DNA of 64,000 bases from Achromobacter mucicolens. GTDB lineage: Bacteria > Pseudomonadota > Gammaproteobacteria > Burkholderiales > Burkholderiaceae_B. The position numbers were made by a program, and so were the translations under genes. The notes under the pieces are model-generated. The model ran no database searches. It was not told the origin of the DNA and saw only the letters and a program-made list of their open reading frames with translations. The stretch covers positions 61,176-125,175 of the forward strand of contig NZ_CADIJP010000019.1 of assembly GCF_902859725.1 (NCBI RefSeq). Reading direction: 5' to 3'. Of the stretch, positions 37,231 through 46,564 are shown piece after piece (the stretch's first letter is position 1; every line of letters starts with the position of its first letter).

Positions 37231-38208
37231 ATGCGTGCCAAATCCATTTTCGCCGTCCCGGCCAGCCTGCCCGACGCCGACCGCCAGCAACGCCGCCACG
37301 CGCTGGTGCGGCTGTCGCTCGCGTGGCTGGCGATGATGCAGGTCATGATGTTCGCGTGGCCCGGCTATCTGCGCCACGAATCCATGCCCGCCGACGCGCT
37401 CGAAACCCTGGATTGGGCCATCGTCCTCATGAACTGGGCCAGCTTCGCGCTGACCGTGCCCGTTGTCCTGTATTCGGCATGGCCCATCTGGCGCCATGCC
37501 GGCGCCAACCTGCGGCAGGGGCGCGCCGGCATGGACGTGCCGGTGGCGCTTGGCATCGTCGCCGCCTTCGTCCCCAGCGTGCACGCCACCTACACCGGCC
37601 GCGGCGAAGTCTATTTCGACTCGGTCACGATGTTCGTGGCGTTCCTGCTCACCGCGCGCTATCTCGAACTGTGCGCCCGCCAATCGTTCGGCGGCGCGGG
37701 TTCCGCCGGCCGCCGCCATGCCCGCGTCGAAGACCAGCGCCTGCAACTGGGGGCGCGCGCAGACCGGTTGGCGTCCCGGTTCGTCCTGGCGCAGGTGGCG
37801 CTGGCGCTGGCCGCCGCCGCCGGCTGGGCCTACATCGATCCCGCCCACAGCATTCCCGTCATGGTGGCGCTGCTGGTCATGAGCTGTCCCTGCGCCATGT
37901 CCATGGCCGTGCCCACCGCCATGGCGTCCGCCCATAGCGCGCTGGCGGCGCACCCCGACATGCCCGAGTCCGCGCTGGACGCGCTGCTTGCCGAGGCGCG
38001 GCGCAAGGCGCGGCAGAATCTTTACGGCTCGCTCGTCTGGCACCTCCTGATGACGCCGCTGGCCCTGGTAGGCTGGGTCACGCCCTGGCTGGCTGCCATC
38101 ACCATGCTGCTGTCGTCGCTGGCGGTGGCCTACAACTCGTGGCGCCTGTGCCGCCGCGACTGGTCGGGCGCCACGGCGGCCGGCAGCGCGCTGGGGGCGG
38201 CATCATGA
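37231..38208 (+). CDS. CcoI-like P1B-ATPase membrane shell lacking all catalytic domains
   Basis: A 325-aa protein whose membrane segments follow CcoI copper-ATPase sequence throughout: SAWPIWRHAGANLRQGRAGMDVPVALGIVAAF, GEVYFDSVTMFVAFLLTARYLEL and LLVMSCPCAMSMAVPTAMA, with the Cys219-Pro-Cys221 copper motif, then the last two helices (WVTPWLAAITMLLSS). The N-terminal HMA domain, the actuator domain (TGE), and the phosphorylation/nucleotide domains (DKTGT) are all absent, leaving eight helices joined by short loops. The usual Tyr-Asn of helix 7 reads Trp-His. It cannot hydrolyse ATP. Its stop overlaps ccoS and an FNR box precedes it, so it is probably expressed. No Shine-Dalgarno is visible. 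Confidence 0.85.
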   Translation: MRAKSIFAVPASLPDADRQQRRHALVRLSLAWLAMMQVMMFAWPGYLRHESMPADALETLDWAIVLMNWASFALTVPVVLYSAWPIWRHAGANLRQGRAGMDVPVALGIVAAFVPSVHATYTGRGEVYFDSVTMFVAFLLTARYLELCARQSFGGAGSAGRRHARVEDQRLQLGARADRLASRFVLAQVALALAAAAGWAYIDPAHSIPVMVALLVMSCPCAMSMAVPTAMASAHSALAAHPDMPESALDALLAEARRKARQNLYGSLVWHLLMTPLALVGWVTPWLAAITMLLSSLAVAYNSWRLCRRDWSGATAAGSALGAAS

Positions 38209-38366
38209 CCATCCTCTACCTTCTGCTGCCGCTCTCGCTGCTCTTTGTCCTGGCCATCGGCGTATCGCTGTGGTGGGCCGTTTTCAATGGCCAGTACGAC
38301 GACACCGACAACGCCGGCACGGCCATCCTGCGCGACGACGATAGCGGCGCCGCCGGCCGCCGCTGA
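38205..38366 (+). CDS. ccoS: cbb3 oxidase assembly protein CcoS
   Basis: A 53-aa protein with one N-terminal membrane helix (MTILYLLLPLSLLFVLAIGV) followed by WWAVFNGQYDDTDNAGTAIL, the CcoS/FixS signature (FxWAvxxGQfdDldxpaxrIL). It is needed for cofactor insertion into CcoN in other bacteria. The start overlaps the ATPase-shell stop (ATGA). An ORF extension to 38139 in this frame is rejected. Confidence 0.92.
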   Translation: MTILYLLLPLSLLFVLAIGVSLWWAVFNGQYDDTDNAGTAILRDDDSGAAGRR

Positions 38367-38470
38367 TCGTCTCGCGCCGTTTGCCGCCGCCGCTGGGCAG
38401 GTCTTTTCACGGCCAGATACCCCTAAAGGCGTTGCGGTTATGCAGCGATGTCCAAGGCGTCGCACCCCGG

Positions 38471-38484
38471 TTGATCCAAATCAA
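38471..38484 (+). promoter_or_regulatory. FNR/ANR box upstream of ccoN
   Basis: TTGATCCAAATCAA matches TTGAT-N4-ATCAA perfectly. With class II spacing, transcription would start near 38519; CATCAT at 38507-38512 is a possible -10. This gives a leader of about 32 bases with a good ribosome site before ccoN. Confidence 0.9.
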
Positions 38485-38550
38485 CGCCGACTCCTGTGAC
38501 TAGTCCCATCATCGAAGCCTGGAAGTTCTTGTTACTTTAGGGGATGGGTG

Positions 38551-40038
38551 ATGAACGATTGCCCCGCAATCGCAAGCAAGTCCGATACCTTCAACTACAA
38601 GGTCGTGAGGCAGTTCGCAATCATGACCGTGGTCTGGGGCATTGTCGGCATGGCTGTCGGTGTGTTTCTTGCCGCGCAGCTAATTTGGCCTCAGTTGAAT
38701 TTCGATACCGCATGGCTCAGCTACGGCCGCCTGCGCCCGCTGCACACCAACGCCGTGATCTTCGCCTTCGGCGGCAGCGCTCTTTTCGCGACGTCCTACT
38801 ACGTCGTGCAGCGCACCTGTCAGGCGCGTCTGTTCTGCGACAAACTCGCCGCCTTCACGTTCTGGGGCTGGCAGGTCGTCATCGTCGCGGCCGCGATCAC
38901 CTTGCCCATGGGCTTTACCAGCAGCAAGGAATACGCCGAACTCGAATGGCCCATCGACATCCTGATCACGCTGGTCTGGGTCGCCTACGCCATCGTGTTC
39001 TTCGGCACCATCATCAAGCGCCGGTCCAAGCACATCTACGTGGCCAACTGGTTCTTCGGCTCGTACATCCTCACCATCGCCATCCTGCACATCTTCAACA
39101 ACATTGAAATGCCGGTGTCGATGTGGAAGTCCTACTCCGCCTACGCGGGCGTGCAGGACGCCATGGTGCAGTGGTGGTATGGCCATAACGCGGTGGGCTT
39201 TTTCCTGACCACCAGCTTCCTGGGCATGATGTATTACTTCGTGCCCAAGCAGGCCGGCCGTCCCATCTACTCGTATCGACTGTCCATCGTCCACTTCTGG
39301 GCGCTGGCCTTCACTTACATGTGGGCGGGTCCGCACCACCTGCTGTACACGTCGCTGCCCGACTGGACCCAGTCGCTGGGCATGACCTTCTCGCTGATCC
39401 TGCTGGCGCCTTCCTGGGGCGGCATGATCAACGGCATCATGACCCTGCAGGGCGCCTGGTACAAGCTGCGCACCGATCCGATCCTGAAGTTCATGGTTAC
39501 CGCGCTGTCGTTCTACGGCATGTCCACGTTCGAAGGCTCGATGATGTCGATCCGCACCGTGAACGCGCTGTCGCACTACACGGACTGGACCATCGGCCAC
39601 GTGCACTCCGGCGCGCTGGGCTGGGTCGCCATGATTTCGTTCGGCTCGCTCTACTACCTGATCCCGCGCCTGTACGGCCGCGAAAAGATGTACAGCGTCA
39701 AGGCCATCGAACTGCACTTCTGGATCGCGACCATCGGCGTGGTGCTGTACATCGCCGCCATGTGGATCGCCGGCGTGCAGCAAGGCCTGATGTGGCGCGA
39801 CACGGCGCCGGACGGCACCCTGGTCTACAGCTTCGTCGAAGAACTGAAGACGCGCGTTCCGTACTACCTGATCCGTTTGCTGGGTGGAACCCTGTTCTTG
39901 TGCGGTGTGTTCGTCATGGCCTGGAACGTATGGAAGACGGTGAGCGGCGCCACGGCGGTCAATCCCGCCATTCCGCAAGACGATCCCCATGCCGCCCGTC
40001 CGACGGTCCCCGCGACCGCCGTGCCGGCCACTGTTTGA
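38551..40038 (+). CDS. ccoN: cbb3-type cytochrome c oxidase subunit I
   Basis: A 495-aa multi-helix haem-copper oxidase subunit. Haem and CuB ligands are seen in [32 protein letters not shown] (cross-linked Tyr/His region), [15 protein letters not shown] and [18 protein letters not shown]. It reduces oxygen at the low-spin/high-spin haem b and CuB site, with high affinity. The ATG at 38551 follows AGGGG; a GTG lies immediately before it. It heads ccoNOQP under a perfect FNR box. Confidence 0.97.
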   Translation: MNDCPAIASKSDTFNYKVVRQFAIMTVVWGIVGMAVGVFLAAQLIWPQLNFDTAWLSYGRLRPLHTNAVIFAFGGSALFATSYYVVQRTCQARLFCDKLAAFTFWGWQVVIVAAAITLPMGFTSSKEYAELEWPIDILITLVWVAYAIVFFGTIIKRRSKHIYVANWFFGSYILTIAILHIFNNIEMPVSMWKSYSAYAGVQDAMVQWWYGHNAVGFFLTTSFLGMMYYFVPKQAGRPIYSYRLSIVHFWALAFTYMWAGPHHLLYTSLPDWTQSLGMTFSLILLAPSWGGMINGIMTLQGAWYKLRTDPILKFMVTALSFYGMSTFEGSMMSIRTVNALSHYTDWTIGHVHSGALGWVAMISFGSLYYLIPRLYGREKMYSVKAIELHFWIATIGVVLYIAAMWIAGVQQGLMWRDTAPDGTLVYSFVEELKTRVPYYLIRLLGGTLFLCGVFVMAWNVWKTVSGATAVNPAIPQDDPHAARPTVPATAVPATV

Positions 40039-40048
40039 CGAGGACATC

Positions 40049-40777
40049 ATGGCCAACAAGAATCACGGCTTCTTTTCTCACCAGACCCTCGAGAAGAACA
40101 TCGGCTGGATGATCATCGCCAGCATCCTGGTGGTCTCCTTCGCGGGCCTGGTCCAGATCATCCCGCTGTTCTTCCAGCACAGCACCACCCAGCCCGTGGC
40201 GGGCGTCGAACCCTACAGCCCGCTGCGGCTGATGGGCCGCGACGTCTACATCCGCGAAGGCTGCGTGGGCTGCCACTCGCAGCAGGTCCGCGTGCTCGCC
40301 GCCGAGGTCCAGCGCTACGGGTCGTACTCCGTGGCGGCTGAGTCGGTCTTCGACCACCCGTTCCTGTGGGGCTCCAAGCGTACCGGCCCCGACCTGGCCC
40401 GCGTGGGCGAGCGTTACTCCGACGACTGGCACCGCATCCACCTGCGCGATCCGCGCAAGGTGGTGCCGGAATCCAACATGCCCGCCTATCCGTGGCTTGA
40501 AAAGACGGTCATCACCGGCCAGAACGTCGACCAGCGCATGCGCGCCCTGCGCGCCCTGGGCGTGCCCTACACCGACGAGGAAATCGCCGCAGCGCCGAAG
40601 GCCATCGAAGGCAAGACCGAAGAAGACGCGCTGGTGGCCTACCTGCAAGGGTTGGGCGTAGGCGTTCGCAAGGCGCAACTGGCCAAGCAGGCTGAAGAAG
40701 CCAAGAAGGCCGAAGAAGCCAAGAAGTCCCAGCAGTCCTCGGCGCAGCCGGCCGCTCAAGCGGCCTCGGGAGGCTGA
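40049..40777 (+). CDS. ccoO: cbb3-type cytochrome c oxidase subunit II (mono-haem)
   Basis: A 242-aa protein with one N-terminal membrane anchor ([20 protein letters not shown]) and one haem c site [36 protein letters not shown] and [10 protein letters not shown] contain the axial Met region typical of CcoO. The C-terminus is a Lys/Ala/Glu-rich coiled tail. The ATG at 40049 has GAGGA upstream. It passes electrons from CcoP to CcoN. Confidence 0.96.
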   Translation: MANKNHGFFSHQTLEKNIGWMIIASILVVSFAGLVQIIPLFFQHSTTQPVAGVEPYSPLRLMGRDVYIREGCVGCHSQQVRVLAAEVQRYGSYSVAAESVFDHPFLWGSKRTGPDLARVGERYSDDWHRIHLRDPRKVVPESNMPAYPWLEKTVITGQNVDQRMRALRALGVPYTDEEIAAAPKAIEGKTEEDALVAYLQGLGVGVRKAQLAKQAEEAKKAEEAKKSQQSSAQPAAQAASGG

Positions 40778-40779
40778 TC

Positions 40780-40956
40780 ATGGTCGGCTATATCAGCGCA
40801 ATCGTCACCGCCATCTCGATGGCGACCTTTTTCGGCATCGTCTGGTGGGCCTGCTCGCGCGGCCGCCAGAGCGCCAACCGCGAATCGGCCATGCTGCCGT
40901 TCGCACTGCCCGATGAATTCGGGCAGGCACAACAAGATGGAGCGAATCGGTCATGA
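40780..40956 (+). CDS. ccoQ: cbb3-type oxidase subunit CcoQ
   Basis: A 58-aa protein with a single membrane helix (MVGYISAIVTAISMATFFGIVWWA) and a short polar tail (SRGRQSANRES...LPDE). Size, position between ccoO and ccoP, and the FxGIVWWA pattern identify it. It stabilises the complex in other species. Its TGA overlaps the ccoP ATG. Confidence 0.92.
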   Translation: MVGYISAIVTAISMATFFGIVWWACSRGRQSANRESAMLPFALPDEFGQAQQDGANRS

Positions 40957-41918
40957 GCGATTTCGTCAATGGCTTCTGGGGGTATTTCATCTCGATCGTC
41001 GCCGTGGGCGGGGTGGTGTGGTGCGTGTGGCTGCTGTACACGCAACGCCGCTGGCTCAGCGCCAAGCCGGCCAGTGGCCAGGTCGAGGACACCGGCCACG
41101 TCTGGGACGGCGACCTGACCGAGCTCAACAACCCGGTCCCCACCTGGTGGACGTGGATGTATCTGCTGGCCTGCGCCTTTGCGCTGGGGTACCTGTTCCT
41201 GATGCCGGGCCTGGGCGAGTACAAGGGCAAGCTGGGATACAGCAGCACCGAGGAAGTGGCGCAGCAGCAGGCCAAGATGGCCGAGGCCGTGCGTCCCATC
41301 TACGCGCGCTTCGAAACCATGACCGTCCCGCAGATCGCACAGGATCCGGGCGCCCGCGAAATCGGCCAGCGCCTTTTCCTGAACACCTGCGCGCAGTGTC
41401 ACGGTTCCGATGCCAAGGGCGCGCCCAGCTTTCCCAACCTGACGGACGGCGACTGGCTGCACGGCGGCTCGCCCGAAGCCATCATGCAAACCATCAAGCA
41501 AGGCCGCCACGGCATCATGCCGCCCTGGAAGGACTCGATCGATCCCAAGATGGCTGGCGACATCGCGCAGTACGTGCGTTCGCTGTCGGGCCTGACCGCC
41601 GATCCGGTCCGCGTGTTCCGCGGCAAGCGCGAGTTCGCCAACTTCTGCGTCGCCTGTCACGGTGTCGATGGCAAGGGCAACCAGCTCGTCGGCGCGCCGA
41701 ACCTGACCGACGACGTCTGGCTCTACGGCAGCTCGGAAGCCAGCATCGTCAAGACCATCCTTGAAGGCCGCGACAACCGCATGCCGGCACACGAACACAT
41801 CCTGAGCCCCGAGCAGATCAAGATCCTGACTGCCTGGGTCTGGGGTCTGTCGAACAAGCCCGACGCGCAGAAGCAGGCCGCTGCATCGCCCGCCGAGTCC
41901 GGCGCGGCCAAGCAGTGA
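40953..41918 (+). CDS. ccoP: cbb3-type cytochrome c oxidase subunit III (di-haem)
   Basis: A 321-aa protein. Two N-terminal helices (GYFISIVAVGGVVWCVWLLY and WTWMYLLACAFALGYLFLMPGLG) are separated by GHVWDGDLTELNNPVPTWW, a CcoP hallmark. Two haem c sites follow, CAQCHG and CVACHG. It accepts electrons from soluble cytochrome c or the bc1 complex. A short GC hairpin at 41940-41954 separates it from ccoG. Confidence 0.97.
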   Translation: MSDFVNGFWGYFISIVAVGGVVWCVWLLYTQRRWLSAKPASGQVEDTGHVWDGDLTELNNPVPTWWTWMYLLACAFALGYLFLMPGLGEYKGKLGYSSTEEVAQQQAKMAEAVRPIYARFETMTVPQIAQDPGAREIGQRLFLNTCAQCHGSDAKGAPSFPNLTDGDWLHGGSPEAIMQTIKQGRHGIMPPWKDSIDPKMAGDIAQYVRSLSGLTADPVRVFRGKREFANFCVACHGVDGKGNQLVGAPNLTDDVWLYGSSEASIVKTILEGRDNRMPAHEHILSPEQIKILTAWVWGLSNKPDAQKQAAASPAESGAAKQ

Positions 41919-41939
41919 ACCGGCAGCACGTAAATGGAC

Positions 41940-41954
41940 GGCCGCGCAGCGGCC
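41940..41954 (+). terminator. Weak hairpin between ccoP and ccoG
   Basis: GGCCGC, loop GCA, GCGGCC: a 6-bp stem followed by TTCCAT. It might attenuate transcription into ccoG or mark an mRNA processing point; it is too weak to call confidently. Confidence 0.3.
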
Positions 41955-41992
41955 TTCCATATCACTAAGCACTAACCAGCACGGAGCAGCAA

Positions 41993-43483
41993 ATGGAAGA
42001 TGGGTCAACCGCAAGCGTCAGCAGTTCGCCTGGCGGTGACCCGCCGCCTTGGCGGCCGCATACGCGGCCGCCGCGCCCTGGCCAGGAGACCCTGGAACAG
42101 ACGCTGGCGGGGGTGCGTAGCAAGATCTACCCGCGGTCCGTCAGCGGCATATTCGCCCGTTGGCGCATCGCGTTCGTCTTCATCACGCAGATCATCTTCT
42201 ACGGTCTACCTTGGCTGCAATGGAACGGGCGACAGGCCGTGCTGTTCGACCTGGGCGCGCGCAAGTTCTATTTGTTCGGACTGGTGCTCTGGCCGCAGGA
42301 CGTCGTCTATCTTGCCGTGCTGCTGGTCATTTCGGCATTGGCGCTGTTTCTTTTCACGGCGGTGGCCGGGCGCCTGTTCTGCGGCTACGCCTGTCCGCAA
42401 ACCGTCTACACCGAAATCTTCATGTGGATTGAGCGCAAGGTCGAAGGCGACCGCATTGCGCGTATCCGCCTGGACGAATCGCCCTGGACTTGGCGCAAGT
42501 TCCGCCTGAAATTCACCAAGCACTTCCTGTGGATCGCGCTGGCGTGGTGGACGGGATCCACGTTCATCGGGTACTTCGCGCCCATCCGCGAACTCGGCCA
42601 CGAACTCTTCGCCCTCCAGCTCGGACCGTGGCAATGGTTCTGGATGCTGTTCTACGGCTTTGCTACCTGGGGCAATGCCGGCTTCATGCGCGAATCGGTG
42701 TGCAAGTACATGTGCCCTTACGCTCGCTTCCAGAGCGTGATGGTCGATCCGGACACGTTCGTCGTCACGTACGACAAGCGCCGTGGCGACCCGCGTGGCG
42801 GCCGCTCGCGCAAGGTCGACCACAAGGCGCAAGGGCTGGGCGACTGTGTCGACTGCAGTCTCTGCGTGCAGGTCTGTCCGACGGGCATCGACATCCGTGA
42901 CGGCCTGCAATACATGTGCATCGGCTGCGGCGCGTGCATCGACGCCTGTGAGCAGGTGATGGACAAGATGCAGTATGAACCGGGACTCATCCGCTACACG
43001 TCCGAGCGCGCGATGCTGGACGGCCTGTCCACCAAGAGCGCGCGGTCGCATCTGCTGCGGCCTCGCGTGCTGATCTACGGCACTTTGATCCTGATTCTGG
43101 CGGTGGCCTTCGTGGCCTCGCTGGTGGTCCGCAACCCGTTGCGTGTCGACGTCATCCGAGACCGCGGCGTGCTGGGCCGCGAGGTGGCGGGCGGCATGAT
43201 CGAAAACGTTTACCGCCTGCAGATTATCAACACCTCGGACGCGCCGATGCGCCTGCGCCTGACGGCCGAAGGCATGCCCGACTTGGCGGTGATGGCGGGG
43301 CAGCAGGGATCGGACGTGGTCGAGGTCGAGCCGGCCGCCAACAAGCTGGTGCCGATGGTCATCCGCGCCCCGGCGGGCGCCACGCCCGGCGCGCATGCCA
43401 TCACGCTGCGCGCCAAGGGGCAGGACGGCGAGAACCGCCAGGTCGAAACCGATGAAGCCGCCAGTTTCTACGTGCCCGAGTAG
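41993..43483 (+). CDS. ccoG: cbb3 oxidase accessory ferredoxin CcoG (FixG/RdxA)
   Basis: A 496-aa membrane protein with about five helices. It has the CGYACPQTVYTEIFMW motif and two 4Fe-4S sets, CVDCSLCVQVCP and CIGCGACIDACEQVM. The C-terminal immunoglobulin-like domain (about 385-490) is typical. CcoG is reported to act as a cupric reductase supplying Cu(I) for cbb3 assembly, which makes it relevant to the catalytically dead CcoI-like neighbour. GGAGC precedes the ATG. Confidence 0.96.
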   Translation: MEDGSTASVSSSPGGDPPPWRPHTRPPRPGQETLEQTLAGVRSKIYPRSVSGIFARWRIAFVFITQIIFYGLPWLQWNGRQAVLFDLGARKFYLFGLVLWPQDVVYLAVLLVISALALFLFTAVAGRLFCGYACPQTVYTEIFMWIERKVEGDRIARIRLDESPWTWRKFRLKFTKHFLWIALAWWTGSTFIGYFAPIRELGHELFALQLGPWQWFWMLFYGFATWGNAGFMRESVCKYMCPYARFQSVMVDPDTFVVTYDKRRGDPRGGRSRKVDHKAQGLGDCVDCSLCVQVCPTGIDIRDGLQYMCIGCGACIDACEQVMDKMQYEPGLIRYTSERAMLDGLSTKSARSHLLRPRVLIYGTLILILAVAFVASLVVRNPLRVDVIRDRGVLGREVAGGMIENVYRLQIINTSDAPMRLRLTAEGMPDLAVMAGQQGSDVVEVEPAANKLVPMVIRAPAGATPGAHAITLRAKGQDGENRQVETDEAASFYVPE

Positions 43484-43519
43484 GGCTGACACTTGCCCAG
43501 GGCACTACAAGGACATTTC

Positions 43520-43792
43520 ATGAACGCTGCACACATCACCCTCGAATCCGCCGACCCGGCGCATCCCGTCAAGCCCTGGTACCGCGAGCCCTGGCCGTGG
43601 ATCCTGATGGCAGGTCCGTTTGCCGCCATGATAGGCTGCTTCATCACGATCTACTTTGCGATGACCCAGTTTGCCAGCCAGCCCATCCAGGAGGGCGTGG
43701 TCAAGCGGGGGCTGGTTATCGAACAAACCGCGCCTGCCGCGGCCGGGACGCAGTCGCCGGCGGCTGCCAGCCCGGCAGCCGCCAAACCTTGA
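43520..43792 (+). CDS. ccoH: CcoH/FixH-family cbb3 assembly protein
   Basis: A 90-aa protein with one membrane helix (PWPWILMAGPFAAMIGCFITIYFA), preceded by KPWYREPW, the FixH signature. After the helix it has QFASQPIQEGVVKRGLVI and then a low-complexity Ala/Pro tail; most FixH proteins are longer, with a beta domain. AAGGA lies upstream of the ATG at 43520. It follows ccoG by 36 bp and lies just ahead of the 78-aa membrane protein. Confidence 0.85.
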   Translation: MNAAHITLESADPAHPVKPWYREPWPWILMAGPFAAMIGCFITIYFAMTQFASQPIQEGVVKRGLVIEQTAPAAAGTQSPAAASPAAAKP

Positions 43793-43808
43793 TCGGGGGA
43801 GTGCACGC

Positions 43809-44045
43809 ATGGGATTGCGATCGCTGATGTGGATTCTGTGGCCATCGTTTTTGGCCGCCGCAGCGGGAAGCGCGCTGATCTTCGCCCTGATCGACCCGCT
43901 GGACGTGACCATTTTTGGATATGTTCCGACGGGCCGCATGGGCTTTTACACCGTGTCGTTTTTCGTCCTGTGGGTGATGGCCGGTTTTTCAAGCGCGCTG
44001 ACGGCCTACCTGATGCCGAAGGTAGAAGAGGACGAAGACTTCTAG
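43809..44045 (+). CDS. 78-aa two-helix membrane protein of the cco cluster
   Basis: Two hydrophobic segments, about residues 5-28 (LMWILWPSFLAAAAGSALIFAL) and 46-68 (YTVSFFVLWVMAGFSSALTAYLM), are followed by an acidic tail (PKVEEDEDF). GGGGGA lies about 10 bases before the ATG, and the gene is 16 bp after ccoH in the same orientation, so it is likely co-transcribed. I do not recognise the family; a role in oxidase assembly is only suggested by position. Confidence 0.75.
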   Translation: MGLRSLMWILWPSFLAAAAGSALIFALIDPLDVTIFGYVPTGRMGFYTVSFFVLWVMAGFSSALTAYLMPKVEEDEDF

Positions 44046-44128
44046 GACCAGTGTTTCCAAAAATCAAACACACCGTTCCGCCACGCTGAACAAGCGAGGG
44101 TCTGCGCGGCGGGTAAAATCCTCCGGCT

Positions 44129-45073
44129 ATGGTCAAGTTGGGGGCTCGCGTGCAGCCAGTCATTTCAGTACAAGGCTTATCCAAGCAATATGCGTCGGGA
44201 TTCCAGGCGCTCAAGAACGTCAACCTGGACATCCAGCGCGGCGAGATTTTTGCGTTGCTCGGGCCGAACGGCGCGGGCAAGACCACGCTGATCAGCATCA
44301 TCTGCGGCATCGTGAATCCCACCCAGGGCACGGTGCTGGCCGACGGTCACGATATCGTGACGGACTTTCGCGCCGCGCGGTCCAAGATCGGATTGGTGCC
44401 GCAGGAGATTTCCACCGACGCCTTTGAAAGCGTGTGGAATACCGTCACCTTCAGCCGCGGGCTGTTCGGCAAGCCGGCGGATCCCGCCTATATTGAAAAA
44501 GTCCTGCGCGAGCTGTCGCTGTGGGACAAGAAAGACAGCCGCATCATGGCGCTGTCCGGCGGCATGAAGCGCCGTGTCATGATCGCCAAGGCGCTGTCGC
44601 ACGAACCGGCCATCCTGTTCCTGGACGAGCCGACCGCGGGCGTCGATGTCGAATTGCGGCGCGGCATGTGGGAAATGGTGCGTCGGCTGCGCGAAAGCGG
44701 CGTCACCATCATCCTCACCACGCACTACATCGAAGAAGCCCAGGAAATGGCGGACCGCATCGGCGTCATCCGCAAGGGCGAGATCATCCTGGTCGAGGAA
44801 AAGAACGCGCTCATGGCCAAGTTGGGCAAGCGCCAGCTTGCCTTGACGTTGAAGGCGCCGCTGCCGGGCATTCCCACGGCGCTGGACGCCTACCAGCTCG
44901 AGCTGTCCGCCGATGGCTACAAGCTGGTCTATACCTATGACAACGAACGGGGCGGCGACATCTCGCGTCTGCTGCAAGATCTGAGCCGCCTGCAGATCGA
45001 ATTTGCGGACCTGAATACCTCGGAAAGCTCGCTCGAGGACATCTTTGTCAGCCTGGTGCACGGTCAATCATGA
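44129..45073 (+). CDS. ABC-2 type exporter ATP-binding protein (YadG-like)
   Basis: A 314-aa ABC ATPase with Walker [10 protein letters not shown], signature [16 protein letters not shown], Walker [13 protein letters not shown] and H-loop [18 protein letters not shown]-terminal extension of about 90 residues is typical of the DrrA/NodI/YadG group. Its stop overlaps the permease start (ATGA). The substrate is unknown. A GTG at 44150 is an alternative start. Confidence 0.92.
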   Translation: MVKLGARVQPVISVQGLSKQYASGFQALKNVNLDIQRGEIFALLGPNGAGKTTLISIICGIVNPTQGTVLADGHDIVTDFRAARSKIGLVPQEISTDAFESVWNTVTFSRGLFGKPADPAYIEKVLRELSLWDKKDSRIMALSGGMKRRVMIAKALSHEPAILFLDEPTAGVDVELRRGMWEMVRRLRESGVTIILTTHYIEEAQEMADRIGVIRKGEIILVEEKNALMAKLGKRQLALTLKAPLPGIPTALDAYQLELSADGYKLVYTYDNERGGDISRLLQDLSRLQIEFADLNTSESSLEDIFVSLVHGQS

Positions 45074-45831
45074 ACTTCTACGCCATACGCGCCATCTACC
45101 TCTTCGAAATGGCCCGCGCCTGGCGCACGCTGATGCAAAGCGTGCTGTCGCCGGTGATTTCGACCTCGCTCTATTTTGTCGTGTTCGGCTCGGCCATCGG
45201 ATCGCACATGGTCGAAATCGACGGTGTGAGCTACGGAGCGTTCATCGTGCCCGGCATGATCATGCTGTCGCTGCTGACGCAAAGCGTCGCCAACGCTTCG
45301 TTCGGCATCTACATGCCACGCTTCTCCGGCACGATCTACGAGATCCATTCGGCGCCGATCTCCTACGTGGAGATCCTGATGGGCTACGTGGGAGCGGCCG
45401 CCAGCAAGTCCATCATCCTGGGCCTCATCATGCTGGCCACCGCGCGCCTGTTCGTGACGTTCGATGTGGCGCACCCGTTCTGGATGCTGTCCTTCCTGGT
45501 GTTGACCGCGGTAACGTTCAGCCTGTTCGGCTTCATCATCGGCATCTGGGCCGACGGCTTTGAAAAGCTGCAGATCATTCCGCTGATGATCATCACGCCC
45601 CTGACGTTCCTGGGCGGCACGTTCTATTCCATCAACATGCTGCCGCCGTTCTGGCAGACCGTTACGCTGTTCAATCCCGTGGTCTACCTGGTCAGCGGTT
45701 TCCGCTGGGCGTTTTTCGGGGTATCGGACGTCAGTATCGAAATCAGCGTGGGCATGACACTGGCCTTCCTGGTGGCGTGCCTGATTGGCGTGCGTTGGAT
45801 CTTCAAGACGGGTTATCGCCTGAAGACCTGA
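45070..45831 (+). CDS. ABC-2 type exporter permease (YadH-like)
   Basis: A 253-aa inner-membrane protein with six helices and the ABC-2 motif [20 protein letters not shown], then [33 protein letters not shown], which is characteristic of YadH/NodJ permeases. It pairs with the preceding ATPase to form a complete exporter. A strong hairpin follows. Confidence 0.92.
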   Translation: MNFYAIRAIYLFEMARAWRTLMQSVLSPVISTSLYFVVFGSAIGSHMVEIDGVSYGAFIVPGMIMLSLLTQSVANASFGIYMPRFSGTIYEIHSAPISYVEILMGYVGAAASKSIILGLIMLATARLFVTFDVAHPFWMLSFLVLTAVTFSLFGFIIGIWADGFEKLQIIPLMIITPLTFLGGTFYSINMLPPFWQTVTLFNPVVYLVSGFRWAFFGVSDVSIEISVGMTLAFLVACLIGVRWIFKTGYRLKT

Positions 45832-45847
45832 CAGGCCCAATGAACAA

Positions 45848-45879
45848 GGCGCCGCGGCCCCAGCGGGGATCGCGGCGCC
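45848..45879 (+). terminator. Long hairpin after the ABC exporter genes
   Basis: GGCGCCGCG (45848-45856) and CGCGGCGCC (45871-45879) form a 9-bp perfect stem. An inner CCCC/GGGG pairing is also present. There is no T-tract, but the stability and position 17 bp after the stop favour a terminator. Confidence 0.6.
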
Positions 45880-45952
45880 AAGTCATCGAATTCGCCTGGT
45901 GGTACGCGGGCGGAATCCGATGTGGGTGTCTGCTTAGGCTTACCGTTGCAGG

Positions 45953-46354
45953 TCAGCGCTGCGCCGGCGCCATCTTCATCAGACGGTCGCGAAGCTGGGG
46001 ATCTTGCTGCACGGCTTGGCCGATACCGTTGAATTCCTCGACCGACAGCCCATCGGCGCGGACAAGTTTGACCATCTTGGCGTCCGCTTCCTGAACGACC
46101 TTCTGCTTGGCCTCGTCGGTCTTGGCGGCGTCGACCTTGGGACGGTATTCGTCAACGACGCCCGAAATCTTCTGCGAAGCCGAGGCGAACTTCTGCAATT
46201 GTTGATCCGTCGGTTTCTGGATGGCGGGAGCCATGCCAGGCTGAGCCTGCGTCTGCGCCGGGGCCTGCGCGCTTTGTTGAGCCAGGGCGGGTGCACCGGA
46301 CAGCGCCGTCGTCAGCACGGCGGCGGATAGGAATGCAAAAGTGGAACGCTGCAT
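45953..46354 (-). CDS. DUF4168 secreted protein
   Basis: A 133-aa protein with a Sec signal peptide (MQRSTFAFLSAAVLTTALSGAPALA) and a Gln/Ala/Pro-rich linker. The DUF4168 domain follows: LQKFASASQKISGVVDEYR, then AKTDEAKQKVVQEADAKMVKLVRADGLSVEEFNGIGQAV. It is probably a periplasmic helical protein. AAGGAGTT lies upstream of the start. It is monocistronic; function unknown. Confidence 0.85.
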   Translation of the reverse strand: MQRSTFAFLSAAVLTTALSGAPALAQQSAQAPAQTQAQPGMAPAIQKPTDQQLQKFASASQKISGVVDEYRPKVDAAKTDEAKQKVVQEADAKMVKLVRADGLSVEEFNGIGQAVQQDPQLRDRLMKMAPAQR

Positions 46355-46564
46355 GAAAACTCCTTGTTCCGGTTGATAGTCCGACCATGATGACGATCCG
46401 GGCGGCCAGGGGACAAGTTTCGCGATGTGTTTTCCTGTGTCGGCAGGCCACGAGACGGCCGAGCGTGGGCGGGGGGCGCCCCGGGGCCGCGGCCGAAACG
46501 TTTTGCGCGGTTTCGTAGTCGCTGCTGGCCGCGATGTTTCCTTAGGTTTGCCGAAAATCGAGCG

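Noticed and set aside
37231-38208. Reading the CcoI-like gene as a frameshifted full ATPase
   Set aside because: No DKTGT, TGE or HMA sequence is visible in any frame of the neighbouring DNA, and the frame continues cleanly through all helices, so it is a deletion form, not a local frameshift.
38680-40059. 459-aa antisense ORF over ccoN
   Set aside because: Opposes a clearly conserved oxidase subunit; no support.
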